A stretch of DNA of 64,000 nucleotides from Actinomycetota bacterium (GCA_021324045.1 JAJPJV010000001.1:152685-216684), one strand, 5' to 3'; positions 43,108-52,659 are shown, numbered from the stretch's first letter. Notes: generated by a model from the sequence alone, not told the origin. Made by a program: numbers and translations.

Positions 43108-44455
43108 GGCTCCGGGCACATTCGGCCATGGCTTCGGCGAAGGCGCGTGCCCGTTCACGGTAGTCGCGGAACCTGCCAAAGCTCGGCGCCGCCGGGGACA
43201 GCACGACGGCTCCCCCTGGTCGTGACCATGCGAAGGCTTCGTTGACGGCTTCGGCCATGCCCGAACAGTCGATCACCTCCGCCGCGCCGGCATGGTCAGT
43301 GATCGCCGCGTGCACCCGTTTCCCGGAATCGGGGAGCGTGACGACGAGGGTCGGTTCCCGACGCTGCGCGATTGCATGGCCAAGCTCGCCGTAGTCGATC
43401 CCCCGGTCCATCCCTCCCACGATCAGAGCGACCGGGCGGTCGGCGAACGCGTCCAGGGCGGCCAGGGCGGACAGGACGTTCGTCGAGAGGCTGTCGTTGA
43501 CGAAGTCGACACCCCCGACACGCCCCACGAACTCCAGCCGGCTCTCGAGGCCGACGAACCCCCTGCAGGCCTCGGCCAGCATCGCGTCGTCGGTCGCTGC
43601 AGGAATGCCGAGCGCCCGGAGCACCGCGCGTGCGATTCGGGCGTTCCGGCGGTTGTGCGCGCCAACCAATCCCAGCGGCTCGGACCACTCGTCCGCCAGT
43701 CGCTCGCTCGTCCGCTGTGCACTGACCCATTCCACGCGCGGTCCGAGTTGATCGCGGCGCGCCCTGAGCTCGGTGCTGTCGCCGTTGGCAACGGTGAGAT
43801 CGGCACCGGGTTGTCGACACATCGAGAGCTTGTCCCGGTAGTAGGTCTCGACGTCGCCGTGCCAGTCGAGGTGGTCGGGGGACAACGACGTCACGACGGT
43901 GACCGGGGGTGACGACGCCAGATCGGTCGCTTGGAAGCTGGAGACCTCCACGACCCAGAAGTCCGGGTGCTCTTGGACGTCGGGGTCGTATGGGGGGACG
44001 CCGATGTTCCCAGCGACCTGACAACGGTGACCCGTGCGGTTGAGGAGGTGCCCGATGATCGAGGCAGTCGTGCTCTTCCCCTTGGTGCCGGTAACGGCGA
44101 TGACCCGGTCGAGGGCTTGACCTTCGAGCCACAGGCCGAGCGCGCCGACCACCGGTACGCCGCGTGCGGTCAGCGCTGCGACCTCGGGCCGATAGCGGCT
44201 GATCCCCGGGGTCTTGATCACGACGTCGCAACGGGCAAGCGCTTCGAGTCCACCTTCCGACGTCCGCACCACGGGGATCCCGTCGAGGGGTGGCATTGGG
44301 TGGTCGTCGACGACGACCACCGACGCGCCTTGACGCCGTGCCCGGCGCACGCTTGCCTTGCCTTCGACCCCCAGCCCCCAGATCCCGACGTTCGTGCCGG
44401 CGAGCTCAGCCCAGGAAATCTTCGGTCGCGAATCCATCGGGGAGCCAGTGCTCAT
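43076..44455 (-). CDS. murD2: UDP-N-acetylmuramoyl-L-alanine--L-glutamate ligase (MurD2-type)
   Basis: 459 residues, Mur ligase fold. The ATP loop reads VIAVTGTKGKSTTASIIGHL, the central region VEVSSFQATDLASSPPVTVV and LSPDHLDWHGDVETYYRDKL, and the C-terminal domain LIVGGMDRGIDYGELGHAI and SPAAPSFGRFRDYRERARAF. It is MurD-like overall, but the gene overlaps murL by 50 bp. In Xanthomonas-type and some actinobacterial systems, MurD2 attaches L-Glu to UDP-MurNAc-L-Ala and MurL then inverts it. Alternative start ATG 44437. Whether a canonical murD exists in the dcw cluster cannot be seen here. Confidence 0.82.
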   Translation of the reverse strand: MSTGSPMDSRPKISWAELAGTNVGIWGLGVEGKASVRRARRQGASVVVVDDHPMPPLDGIPVVRTSEGGLEALARCDVVIKTPGISRYRPEVAALTARGVPVVGALGLWLEGQALDRVIAVTGTKGKSTTASIIGHLLNRTGHRCQVAGNIGVPPYDPDVQEHPDFWVVEVSSFQATDLASSPPVTVVTSLSPDHLDWHGDVETYYRDKLSMCRQPGADLTVANGDSTELRARRDQLGPRVEWVSAQRTSERLADEWSEPLGLVGAHNRRNARIARAVLRALGIPAATDDAMLAEACRGFVGLESRLEFVGRVGGVDFVNDSLSTNVLSALAALDAFADRPVALIVGGMDRGIDYGELGHAIAQRREPTLVVTLPDSGKRVHAAITDHAGAAEVIDCSGMAEAVNEAFAWSRPGGAVVLSPAAPSFGRFRDYRERARAFAEAMAECARSLRSRAAEPLD

Positions 44456-45803
44456 TGAAGGGGGCCAGAAGGCGTTCGATCTCTTTTGGGCTCAGTCGAT
44501 CGGGAAGCTCCTCGAGCAGCGATTGCACGAAGAGGTTCTGGGCGCGATCCGGCCTGGCCGCGCAGAGCTGCAACGCGGCACGGCACTCGGCGACTGCACC
44601 GACGCATTCGAAGGGTTTCCCGCCTGGTGCGGTTCCCAGAAGCCGCTGGAAGCGATTCCGCAGCGCCGGACGCGTCAACGGCTCGAGGCCGTCAAAGATC
44701 GCGTCCAGCTGCGCCGCGCCGAGGAAGGGCGAAAGGATGAGATCGATGAAGCAGCACTTGTCGCACTCGCCGCACCAGTGCTCCAGTCGACGGTGCGGAT
44801 CCACGCGAAATGCCCGGTTGCAACTGTGGAAGACCCGGTGGTACGCGTCGAGCTCGGCAAAGCGCTGTGCCACTCGCAGCTCGCTGAAGGGGCGAAGGAG
44901 CGAAAAGTACGCGATGGCGTCTCCGATCGCCGAGTGCAGGGCGCGGCGAAAGGCCACCTCGAACGACGCGCTCTTGGAGTACTGGTGGTTGATGCTCTGG
45001 CCGTCGACCACGAGGTTGCCTTCCGATGCCGACCACTCGTTCGACATGACGACGGCATCGTGGCCGTGCAGGGCAGCCGCCATGACGGCGATCGCCGAGA
45101 GGATCCCGGTGACCGGTACGTGGCCACGCAGGAAGCCGAACTCCTCGGAACGGAGGATCTTTTCGTCCATCGAGCGGTCGGCTCGCCGGATCGGGAGGCC
45201 GCTGACCGCGGCAGCGGCCTCGATGGCCTGGAAACGAATCCCGCCTTGGCTCGCGACGAAGAGCGTGGTGTCGCCGATGCGCCGCTTGATCGTTTCGACG
45301 GTCACGATGGAATCGATGCCGCCGCCAAAGGGGACCAGCGGCCGCGCAATGCGGCGAGCGACGGCTCCCCCCTCAGCGACCTGCCCGGTTGGCTCCGACC
45401 TGAGTCGGAACTCGATGTTCGACAGGTCGATCCCGTTGCGGTACGCGAGCTCGCCGAGCCCGTGGACGTAGAAGGCCCGGAGGAGCTCGAGCTCAGCCGC
45501 AGTGACTGCGGTGTCCCCGAGATCCACGACCAGAGGCGCCTGTGCCTTGTAGTAGGAGATGCCCGAAAGCAGGAACACCAGGCGGGCAGCGCCGTGGACT
45601 GCAGCTGATCCCCAGTCCCCCCCGGGGTCGAACTCGATGAGCTCGATGAACGGTTGGGTTCCGAGGGCATAGTGGCACACGAGCCGATTGGAAGAAGCGT
45701 CGAGCTCGTAGCCTTCGTAGCGGAACGCGTGACCTGGGTTCGAGCGTTGCGCCGCGCGTGCGCTCATGCCGATCGAAGAAGAAGACACCGGAATCTGGCT
45801 CAT
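44406..45803 (-). CDS. murL: UDP-MurNAc-L-Ala-L-Glu epimerase
   Basis: 465 residues from ATG 45803. The protein starts with FRYEGYELDASSNRLVCHYA and carries VPFGGGIDSIVTVETIKRR, an ATP-pyrophosphatase-like SGGxDS variant, then VVMSNEWSASEGNLVVDGQS and the Cys-rich HWCGECDKCCFIDLILSPFL. This is the MurL pattern: the enzyme adenylates the terminal L-Glu of UDP-MurNAc-L-Ala-L-Glu and epimerises it to D-Glu. Overlap with murD2 and nearby pgeF support a peptidoglycan role. It would remove the need for a glutamate racemase. Confidence 0.86.
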   Translation of the reverse strand: MSQIPVSSSSIGMSARAAQRSNPGHAFRYEGYELDASSNRLVCHYALGTQPFIELIEFDPGGDWGSAAVHGAARLVFLLSGISYYKAQAPLVVDLGDTAVTAAELELLRAFYVHGLGELAYRNGIDLSNIEFRLRSEPTGQVAEGGAVARRIARPLVPFGGGIDSIVTVETIKRRIGDTTLFVASQGGIRFQAIEAAAAVSGLPIRRADRSMDEKILRSEEFGFLRGHVPVTGILSAIAVMAAALHGHDAVVMSNEWSASEGNLVVDGQSINHQYSKSASFEVAFRRALHSAIGDAIAYFSLLRPFSELRVAQRFAELDAYHRVFHSCNRAFRVDPHRRLEHWCGECDKCCFIDLILSPFLGAAQLDAIFDGLEPLTRPALRNRFQRLLGTAPGGKPFECVGAVAECRAALQLCAARPDRAQNLFVQSLLEELPDRLSPKEIERLLAPFNEHWLPDGFATEDFLG

Positions 45804-45856
45804 GTTAGGTGGGTGTTCCCCCTCTCGGGGGATCCCTCGTACCCAGGGTCGAGTGC

Positions 45857-46789
45857 TCACGGCCGCAGGCGCGCCAAGAGCGCGAAGCGCCCGCACGGTT
45901 CGCCGTCTCGGGCGCTGTAGAAGGCGCCGGGTGATCCGGTGGACCAGGGGGCCACGCCGATGCGGTCGGCGGGCACTCCGGCTCTGCACAACAGGTGGGA
46001 GGCTGCGGCCCGAAGGTCGAGGTGCCATTTGGGGTCGCGGTCGGATCCGTGACCGCACAGGTCCATGGTCCCCGCCGCCATGTCGTCGCCGAGTGCCCGC
46101 CTCGTGGCGCTGACGACCTCTTGGCCGACCTCGTAACGCGCCATTGGCACGGTGGGGCCAATGGCTGCCGTGATCGCCGAGGGGGTGGAGCCGAGCCCGA
46201 CCATGGCGGTGACCGCCGCTTCGATCACCCCGTTCACCAATCCTCGCCACCCTGCGTGGACGCAGGCGAGAATTCCGAGGGCCGGATCCGCCAGGACGAT
46301 CGGCGCGCAGTCCGCGACCATGATGGCGAGGACGACGCCGGGCTCCCTCGTGACGAGGGCGTCGGTGCCAGCGATCGCGTCTTCGACCGAGCCGGTCCCA
46401 CGCCCTTTGTGCTCGGCCCCGACGAGCGCGGTCCGTGCCCCGTGCACCTGTTCGGCGAAGACGAGGTCCTCGAGGGCGGCCCCCAAGGCACCAGCCGCAC
46501 GGCGGCGGTTCTCGATCACCGATGCAGGGTCGTCCCCGACGTGCAGTGCCAGGTTGAGCGAGTCGTAGGGCCCCGTCGAGATGCCCCCCAGGCGGCTCGT
46601 GAAGATGGCCTCGGCCGGTCCCTCGTCGAATGCCGGCCATCGGAGGACCCTCAGGCTTCCACGTTCCGACCAGGTCCACGGTGGCTCCTTGGTCTTGCCG
46701 TACAGGGACTCGGTGCCGGTTGCCGTCGCTGCTGCTCGGGCCCGGAACCGCTCGTGACCCACGTCTTGGGCCGACCGCTCCTGTCGCAC
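45857..46789 (-). CDS. pgeF: Multicopper-polyphenol-oxidase/YfiH-family protein (PgeF-like)
   Basis: 310 residues; the conserved fold begins near residue 45, so the true start may be later. Motifs include FTSRLGGISTGPYDSLNLAL, GDDPASVIENRRRAAGAL, FAEQVHGA, MVADCAPIVLAD and CVHAGWRGLVNGVIEAA, whose Cys and His form the zinc site. YfiH/LACC1-type proteins are purine nucleoside-processing enzymes; PgeF is described as a peptidoglycan editing factor that stops misincorporation of L-Ser. The gene lies 53 bp upstream of murL on the same strand, so the three genes likely form one wall-precursor operon. Confidence 0.85.
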   Translation of the reverse strand: MRQERSAQDVGHERFRARAAATATGTESLYGKTKEPPWTWSERGSLRVLRWPAFDEGPAEAIFTSRLGGISTGPYDSLNLALHVGDDPASVIENRRRAAGALGAALEDLVFAEQVHGARTALVGAEHKGRGTGSVEDAIAGTDALVTREPGVVLAIMVADCAPIVLADPALGILACVHAGWRGLVNGVIEAAVTAMVGLGSTPSAITAAIGPTVPMARYEVGQEVVSATRRALGDDMAAGTMDLCGHGSDRDPKWHLDLRAAASHLLCRAGVPADRIGVAPWSTGSPGAFYSARDGEPCGRFALLARLRP

Positions 46790-46870
46790 GGTGCCGACCC
46801 TAACGAAGGCGACCCCGGCGCGAGGGCTCGCCCTCTCCGAAGAGCACCCGATGGTGGGTAGGGTTCATGC

Positions 46871-47449
46871 ATGGCCGACGAGGCCCGGTTCACGGAGCTC
46901 ACGATGGAGTACATGCCGGCGCTCTACAGCGCCGCCCTCCGAATGACCCGGAACCCGGCCGACGCCGAAGATCTCGTCCAGGAGACCTACCTTCGGGCTT
47001 ACCGAGGGTTCGGGAGCTTCGTCGAGGGGACGAACTTGAAGGCCTGGCTGTACCGGATCCTGACCAACACCTACATCAATACGTACCGGGCCGCGAAGCG
47101 TCGCCCGGAGACGACCGACGTCGAAGACGTCGAGGACCTCTACCTCTACCGCAGGCTCTCCTCGGCACAGGAGGCAGCGGCAGGACGCAGCGCCGAGGAG
47201 GAGGTGCTCTCGAGTTTCACCGACGACGAGGTCAAAGCGGCACTGGAGTCCCTCCCCGAGGCGTTCCGGATCGCCGTCTTGTTGGCCGACGTGGAGGGCT
47301 TTTCCTACAAGGAGATCGCAGAGATCACTGACGTGCCCATTGGCACCGTCATGAGCCGCATCCATCGGGGAAGACGCGCCCTGCAGAAGGCGTTGCACGA
47401 TTTTGCCGGTGCACGTGGCCTGGTTGCTTCGGGTTCTCCAGCGAGCTGA
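46871..47449 (+). CDS. sigR: ECF sigma factor, SigR/SigH-like
   Basis: 192 residues. Region 2 reads [20 protein letters not shown] and [20 protein letters not shown], region 4 reads [40 protein letters not shown] and [12 protein letters not shown]. This is the disulfide-stress ECF12 group. The next gene encodes the matching zinc anti-sigma factor with 14 bp spacing. The family directs thioredoxin, mycothiol and proteolysis genes on thiol oxidation. I did not find its GGAAT/GTT promoter in front of it. Confidence 0.92.
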   Translation: MADEARFTELTMEYMPALYSAALRMTRNPADAEDLVQETYLRAYRGFGSFVEGTNLKAWLYRILTNTYINTYRAAKRRPETTDVEDVEDLYLYRRLSSAQEAAAGRSAEEEVLSSFTDDEVKAALESLPEAFRIAVLLADVEGFSYKEIAEITDVPIGTVMSRIHRGRRALQKALHDFAGARGLVASGSPAS

Positions 47450-47463
47450 CAGGAGTTGGTGCG

Positions 47464-47805
47464 GTGCCAGCGGAGCAGCAAGAAGGTGGATGCGAGCAGC
47501 CTCGAGAGGCAGCGAAGCAGGCCCCAGGCGAGGACCTCGGGATCGATTGCGAGGGTGCGGTACGCCAGCTCTACTCCTACCTCGACGGTGAGCTGACCGA
47601 ACAACGGCGGGTTCAGATCGCCCAGCACCTCGACCTGTGCGCACCGTGTGCTGGCGCTGCGGTCTTCGAGGCTGAGCTGCGCGTCGTCATCGCCAGCCGC
47701 TGCAAGGACCGCGTTCCTGAGTCCCTGGTCCGGCGCGTCGCCGAAAGCATCGAGGCGGAGCGCCGGCGGACGATTGGGTCCGGCGAGGCAGGGAACCCCG
47801 GGTGA
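47464..47805 (+). CDS. rsrA: Zinc anti-sigma factor, RsrA/RshA-like
   Basis: 113 residues from GTG 47464. The ZAS motif is HLDLCAPC (H-x3-C-x2-C), preceded by CEGAVRQLYSYLDGELTEQR with the upstream Cys. Zinc loss and disulfide formation release the sigma factor. The N-terminus has about 25 polar residues not usual in the family. The stop overlaps the start of the next gene by 4 bp (GTGA). Confidence 0.88.
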   Translation: MPAEQQEGGCEQPREAAKQAPGEDLGIDCEGAVRQLYSYLDGELTEQRRVQIAQHLDLCAPCAGAAVFEAELRVVIASRCKDRVPESLVRRVAESIEAERRRTIGSGEAGNPG

Positions 47806-48938
47806 ACGCCGCACACGGCGGATGGAGCGGCCACGAGCCTTCGCTGATCGACTGGAGCGTCGTGGAGCGGGTCGCAGCGTTCACGGCAAGCCGGACCTCG
47901 GTCCCGCCGACGTACCAGGCAACGGCCATGCAGGCCGATTTCGACGAGCTGACGGCGCGCGCGGAGGAGTTGGTCTTCGAGGCAACGGGCTTGCGTGCGC
48001 CGACCAGCCGCGCGCGGGGTCGAGTCATCGACCGACCAGGCTGGACGCGGGCGAACGTCGCGTCCTTCCAGCGGCTCTTGGGGCCGGCGATGGCCAAATT
48101 GGCCGAACGTCGCTCCGCAACGATCCTGGCGAACCTGCCCCCCTGGCTCTCCCGTGGGGCCTCCAGCGTCGGGCGCAGCGTCGCCGGAGCCGAGCTCGGC
48201 GCCGTCCTCGGCTGGATGTCGACACGGGTCCTGGGGCAGTACGACCTGCTGCTCACTGAGGACGCCAGCGACGACCAGGACATCGTCTATTACGTCGGGC
48301 CGAACGTCTCCCGCCTGGAATCACGCTACGGCTTTCCTGCCAGGGAGTTCCGGCTGTGGATCGCGCTCCACGAGGTGACCCATCGAGCACAGTTCACCGG
48401 GGTCCCCTGGCTGCGGGGGTACTTCGTCTCCTTGGTGGAGCGCAGCATCGAGCCGTTCGTGGCTGATCCCCGGCGCTTGCTCGAGGCGATCCGGCGTGCC
48501 GGCGAGCAGATCCGCTCCGGGAGGAACCCCCTCGCCGAGGCGGGCATGCTCGGTCTGGTGGCAAGTCCGGACCAGCTGGCTGCGCTCCAGCGCGTGCAAG
48601 CGTTGATGAGCTTGCTCGAAGGCCACGGCGAGGTGACGATGAACCAGGCAGGGGCCGGCGCAGTGCCCGACGCCGCTCGCTTCAGTGCCGTCCTTCGCGA
48701 GCGCCGGGAGAGCGCTCGCGGCGCTGCTCGGCTGCTGCAGCAGATCCTGGGGATCGAAGCCAAGTTCCGCCAGTACGCCGAGGGCGAACGCTTCGTTCGA
48801 GCCGTCGCCGAATGTGGCGGTCGGGAGCTCTTCGATCGAGTCTGGCAAGGACCGGAGTGGTTGCCGACGCTTGCAGAGATCAGGGACCCGGACGCATGGA
48901 TGGCTCGGGTCGGCGCTCCGCCGGCGATCACCAGTTGA
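47802..48938 (+). CDS. Zinc-dependent metalloprotease-like protein (DUF2342, zincin fold)
   Basis: 378 residues. HEVTHRAQFTGVPWLRGYF holds the HExxH pair, and the downstream LEGHGEVTM fits the second zinc-ligand region. N-terminal SLIDWSVVERVAAFTASRTS is typical of the actinobacterial DUF2342/F420-associated family, which is regularly found just before tilS and hpt. No signal peptide; cytoplasmic. Protease activity is not proven for the family. Confidence 0.85.
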   Translation: MNAAHGGWSGHEPSLIDWSVVERVAAFTASRTSVPPTYQATAMQADFDELTARAEELVFEATGLRAPTSRARGRVIDRPGWTRANVASFQRLLGPAMAKLAERRSATILANLPPWLSRGASSVGRSVAGAELGAVLGWMSTRVLGQYDLLLTEDASDDQDIVYYVGPNVSRLESRYGFPAREFRLWIALHEVTHRAQFTGVPWLRGYFVSLVERSIEPFVADPRRLLEAIRRAGEQIRSGRNPLAEAGMLGLVASPDQLAALQRVQALMSLLEGHGEVTMNQAGAGAVPDAARFSAVLRERRESARGAARLLQQILGIEAKFRQYAEGERFVRAVAECGGRELFDRVWQGPEWLPTLAEIRDPDAWMARVGAPPAITS

Positions 48939-49915
48939 CCACGTCGCCGAAGCGCTTCGAGACGAGGTCGGAGTCGAGCTCGCAGCGTTGCGCGGATCCG
49001 CCCTCGTTCCCCGACGAGGTGCGGGCGCTGCTCGTGCGCTGTGATTTCCCTCCTACGGGCCATGAGATCACCTGTGCGGTCTCCGGTGGCCCCGATTCGC
49101 TTGCCTTGCTGGTGCTGGCGGTCGCGGCCGGGTGCACGGTCACTGCGATCCATGTCGATCACGGGCTGCGACCTCATTCCGCGCAGGAAGCGAAGGCCGT
49201 TGGCTCGATCGCGCGCCGTTTCGGTGCGGCGTTTCGGTCCGTGCGCGTCGAGGTGCCGCCGGGTCCGAACCTCGAAGCGCGTGCTCGGGCGGCGCGCCTC
49301 TCGGTCCTGCCGGTCGACGTCGCAACGGGGCACACCATGGACGACCAGGCCGAGACCGTCCTGGTCAACCTCCTTCGCGGCGCGGGCGCCCGAGGACTGG
49401 CGGGTATGCGCCCTGGTCGGCGGCACCCGATCTTGCGATTGCGGCGCTCCGAGACACAGTTGGTCTGCGAGGCTGTCGGGCTCCAGCCGCTGAAGGACCC
49501 GATGAACGACGATCCCCGCTATGTGCGGAACCGGGTGCGGCGCGACCTGTTGCCGCTGTGTGCAGCCATTGCCGGGCGAGACGTCGTCCCGTTGCTGGCG
49601 CGTCAAGCCGACGTCCTCCGGGAGGAGGCGGACTTCCTGGACGACCTCGCCGGCCAGGCGTTGCCCCAGCCGTCGGACGCCCGGTCGCTTGCCGCTGCCC
49701 CCCTGGTGCTGGCGCGTCGTGCAGTGCGGGGTTGGCTTGCCGAGACGGCGGAGGGCCACGGGTATCCGCCGTCGTTCGCCGAAGTGTGCGCAGTGCTCGA
49801 CGTGGCGGCAGGCCGGCGGAGGGCCACGGAGCTGTCCGGGGGTCGGCGTGTCCGACGTTCCGCGGGGCGCCTCGCCGTGTCGGTCGTTCGCGGCGGCCAC
49901 CGCATACCCCGGTAA
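48896..49915 (+). CDS. tilS: tRNA(Ile)-lysidine synthetase
   Basis: 339 residues from ATG 48896, overlapping the metalloprotease gene by 43 bp. The PP-loop is [16 protein letters not shown], followed by [20 protein letters not shown] and [37 protein letters not shown] is the second conserved region. TilS converts C34 of tRNA-Ile2 to lysidine, letting it read AUA. The short C-terminal part, with no full TilS-C domain, is usual in actinobacteria. Confidence 0.92.
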   Translation: MDGSGRRSAGDHQLTTSPKRFETRSESSSQRCADPPSFPDEVRALLVRCDFPPTGHEITCAVSGGPDSLALLVLAVAAGCTVTAIHVDHGLRPHSAQEAKAVGSIARRFGAAFRSVRVEVPPGPNLEARARAARLSVLPVDVATGHTMDDQAETVLVNLLRGAGARGLAGMRPGRRHPILRLRRSETQLVCEAVGLQPLKDPMNDDPRYVRNRVRRDLLPLCAAIAGRDVVPLLARQADVLREEADFLDDLAGQALPQPSDARSLAAAPLVLARRAVRGWLAETAEGHGYPPSFAEVCAVLDVAAGRRRATELSGGRRVRRSAGRLAVSVVRGGHRIPR

Positions 49916-49926
49916 GGTTCCCCACG

Positions 49927-50517
49927 GTGAAGACCCAGGAGCTCGATTCCGTGGTGGGATGGGCAGCGCCCGAGCTCGGGCCGCCGATCGTGGCAGCTGA
50001 GGCGTTGGAGGCGCGGGTGCTCGAGCTCGGCGCCCAGATCACGGCTGACTACGCCGGGCGGCCGCCCCTGCTCATCGGTGTGCTCAAAGGAGCCATGTTC
50101 TTCATGAGCGACCTCGCCAGGGCGATCGAGCTCCCGGTCGAGGTCGAGTTCATGGCCGTCTCCTCCTACGGGAGCGCAACGCGGACCTCGGGGGTGGTCC
50201 GCATCGTCAAGGACCTCGACGTTGATCTCGTGGGTCGCCACGTTGTGGTCGTGGAGGACATCATCGACAGCGGGCTGACCCTCAACTACTTGCGCCGGTA
50301 CCTCCACGCACGCCAGCCGGCAAGCCTGGAGGTCTGTGCCCTCATGGTCAAGGAGGGCCAGCAGCGCGTCGCGCTCGATCTTCGCTACGTGGGCTTCACC
50401 ATCCCGCCGACCTTCGTCGTGGGGTACGGGCTCGACGTCGCCGAACGGTACCGAAACTTGCGGGCGGTGCACGCCTACCTCGGTCCGGCCGGAGGCCGTC
50501 CGCGAGAGGGCCACTGA
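49927..50517 (+). CDS. hpt: Hypoxanthine phosphoribosyltransferase
   Basis: 196 residues from GTG 49927, 11 bp after tilS. The PRPP motif is [18 protein letters not shown]. The N-terminal [20 protein letters not shown] carries the PPi loop, [20 protein letters not shown] the flexible loop and [16 protein letters not shown] the purine end. It salvages hypoxanthine and guanine with PRPP. In most actinobacteria ftsH follows; here folE comes next directly. Confidence 0.94.
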   Translation: MKTQELDSVVGWAAPELGPPIVAAEALEARVLELGAQITADYAGRPPLLIGVLKGAMFFMSDLARAIELPVEVEFMAVSSYGSATRTSGVVRIVKDLDVDLVGRHVVVVEDIIDSGLTLNYLRRYLHARQPASLEVCALMVKEGQQRVALDLRYVGFTIPPTFVVGYGLDVAERYRNLRAVHAYLGPAGGRPREGH

Positions 50518-50524
50518 CGCGCGC

Positions 50525-51094
50525 ATGCCTGTGGACCGGTCGGCAGTAGAGAAGGCGGTGGCCGAGATCCTCGCCGCCATCGGCGAGGACCCCGACCGCG
50601 AAGGCTTGCGAGACACCCCCCGGCGCGTCGCTGCCATGTACGAGGAGCTCTTCAGCGGGATCGGCGACGACCCCTCCCGTCACCTCTCGGCGACCTTCGC
50701 CGCCGAGCACGACGAGATGGTCATGGTGCGGGACATCCCCTTCGCATCGCTGTGCGAGCACCACCTCGTGCCCTTCATGGGCCGGGCGCACGTCGCCTAT
50801 ATCCCCGACGAGCTGGGGACGATCACCGGGCTGTCGAAGCTGGCTCGCCTCGTCGACGGGTTCGCCCGGCGGCTCCAGGTCCAGGAGCGGATGACGACCC
50901 AGATCGCGGATGCGATCGAGCACACGCTGCATCCGCGCGGCGTCCTGGTGGTCATCGAGGCCGAGCACCTCTGCATGGCGATGCGGGGGATCAAGAAACC
51001 CGGGACCGTCACGGTGACCTCCGCAGTGCATGGCCTGTTCCGCACCGACGTTGCGACCCGAGCGGAGGCCATGCAGTTCATACGCGGCCATTGA
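50525..51094 (+). CDS. folE: GTP cyclohydrolase I
   Basis: 189 residues from ATG 50525, 7 bp after hpt. [20 protein letters not shown] has zinc ligands Cys and His; the second zinc Cys lies in [40 protein letters not shown] is the active-site helix. First step of tetrahydrofolate synthesis: GTP to dihydroneopterin triphosphate. It opens the fol set of this operon. Confidence 0.96.
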   Translation: MPVDRSAVEKAVAEILAAIGEDPDREGLRDTPRRVAAMYEELFSGIGDDPSRHLSATFAAEHDEMVMVRDIPFASLCEHHLVPFMGRAHVAYIPDELGTITGLSKLARLVDGFARRLQVQERMTTQIADAIEHTLHPRGVLVVIEAEHLCMAMRGIKKPGTVTVTSAVHGLFRTDVATRAEAMQFIRGH

Positions 51095-51208
51095 CCCCTC
51101 GGGTCGTGCGTGCCGGTCGTCTCCCCGCGCCATTGCGGCGCGAAGCCCGTGCCGGCGAGGCGTTTTCGTACCGAACACGCAGCGGGTGCCGTACGCTCTG
51201 AGGTGCCA

Positions 51209-52075
51209 ATGGAGCGGCCAGCCGTGATGGGCATCCTCAACGTCACCCCTGATTCCTTCTACGACGGTGGTCGCTACCTCGCCACCGCTGACGCCGTCGC
51301 TCGCGGTCGGCAGATGATCGAGGAGGGGGCAGCGGTGGTCGACGTGGGCGGGGAGTCCAGTCGCCCGGGCGCGCAGCCCGTTGACACCGCCGAAGAGCTG
51401 GCCCGAGTGGTTCCGGTCGTTGCTGCGCTTGCCGGTGAGGTCCGGCTGTCGGTCGACACGGTCAAACCGGCCGTCGCGGAGGCAGCCGTGGCCGCCGGCG
51501 CCACGCTGATCAATGACATCTCTGCAAGGCTCTCTCCCTTGGCGGCCGAGCTCGGTGTGGGGTGGGTGGCGATGCACATGCAGGGAACGCCCCGGACCAT
51601 GCAGCGGTCCCCGCACTACGTGGACGTCGTCGACGAGGTCTTCAGCTTCGTGCTCGAGGCCGCCAAGAAGGCGACCGCGCAGGGCGTTCGCGAAGTGTGG
51701 CTGGACCCCGGCATCGGCTTCGGCAAGACGGCCCAGCACAATCTGACGTTGCTGCGCGCCATCGGGACGCTGGTCTCGGCTTGCGAGGACGCTGCCTATG
51801 CCGGCGTCCTGATCGGCACGAGCCGTAAGTCGTTCCTCGGAACCTTCACCGGTCCCCATGACCAAAAGCCGTTGCCGGTCGAGGAGCGCTTCGAGGGCTC
51901 GCTTGCGACCGCTGTCTGGGCAATGAGCCAGGGAGTCGCGATGGTGCGGGTTCACGACGTGGCACCGATGGCCATGGCGGCTCGCCTCATCGGGGGCGCG
52001 GTGTCCGCCAGCGACCGCGCGTCAACCCCTGCGCTCTCGCCCCAGGCCCGTTCTGAGATGGGGGGACAGGGATGA
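51209..52075 (+). CDS. folP: Dihydropteroate synthase
   Basis: 288 residues from ATG 51209. MGILNVTPDSFYDGGRYL and VDVGGESSRPGAQPV are the two DHPS signatures; VWLDPGIGFGKTAQHNLTLL and LIGTSRKSFLGTFTG follow, and VRVHDVAPM ends the core. It joins 6-hydroxymethyl-dihydropterin pyrophosphate with pABA, and is the sulfonamide target. The 114 bp upstream include TACGCT, a possible -10 box. The stop overlaps the next gene by 4 bp. Confidence 0.95.
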   Translation: MERPAVMGILNVTPDSFYDGGRYLATADAVARGRQMIEEGAAVVDVGGESSRPGAQPVDTAEELARVVPVVAALAGEVRLSVDTVKPAVAEAAVAAGATLINDISARLSPLAAELGVGWVAMHMQGTPRTMQRSPHYVDVVDEVFSFVLEAAKKATAQGVREVWLDPGIGFGKTAQHNLTLLRAIGTLVSACEDAAYAGVLIGTSRKSFLGTFTGPHDQKPLPVEERFEGSLATAVWAMSQGVAMVRVHDVAPMAMAARLIGGAVSASDRASTPALSPQARSEMGGQG

Positions 52076-52659
52076 GAGGGAAGTGGGCGGCAGGGATCGC
52101 GCCGCGAAACTTCACCTGGATCATTCGCGACCGTCTGGCGGTCAGCGAGCGTCCGGGTGGCTTCGCCCCCCATCATCGCCGCGTGCGCCGGAAGGAAGAG
52201 ATCATCTGGCTCCGTGTTCAAGGGTTCGACCGGGTCATCTCGCTCCTCCCCTCCCCTCACAATCTCTACGCGTACGACGAGGAGGGGATCGCATGGGCGC
52301 ACTACCCCTTGCAGGCCGGAGTCGACCCCCGACCGGTCCTCCGAGAGTGCTACGCCGACCTCCAGGAGGCGCTGGCTCGTGGCTCCCGCTTGCTCGTCCA
52401 CCATGACGACCTAGGGGAACGCGTCATGGGAGCGATCGCCGGGTTCCTCGTGTGGTCGGGCAGGATCTCGACCGCCCATCAGGCCGTCGCAGTGGTGGAG
52501 CGCATCGTCGGACGGCAGATGGGTTCGCTCGGACGTGAGATCGTCGTCGCCGCGACGGCGCTTGACCCGTGGAAGGGCTCCCAGGCCCCGTCGGGGACCC
52601 AGGAAACCGCGTCACCGGCTCGCGCGACGCCTCCGCCCCCCGACCAGGAGGGCGAATGA
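52072..52659 (+). CDS. Dual-specificity-phosphatase-like protein lacking the catalytic Cys (pseudo-phosphatase)
   Basis: 195 residues inserted between folP and folB, overlapping both by 4 bp. It starts NFTWIIRDRLAVSERPGGFA, then GFDRVISLLPSPHNLYAYDE and AWAHYPLQAGVDPRPVLREC, a phosphatase-like layout (the IxxLLP and PxxD region). The loop that would be HCx5R reads VHHDDLGERVMGAIAGFLVW: His111 stands where the Cys nucleophile belongs, while Arg117 remains. The C-terminal 35 residues are Pro/Ala/Thr-rich. A catalytic phosphatase is therefore unlikely; a phosphate- or phosphopeptide-binding role is possible. A Cys-free hydrolase in the folate pathway (dephosphorylation of dihydroneopterin phosphate) is a speculative alternative. 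Confidence 0.72.
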   Translation: MRGKWAAGIAPRNFTWIIRDRLAVSERPGGFAPHHRRVRRKEEIIWLRVQGFDRVISLLPSPHNLYAYDEEGIAWAHYPLQAGVDPRPVLRECYADLQEALARGSRLLVHHDDLGERVMGAIAGFLVWSGRISTAHQAVAVVERIVGRQMGSLGREIVVAATALDPWKGSQAPSGTQETASPARATPPPPDQEGE

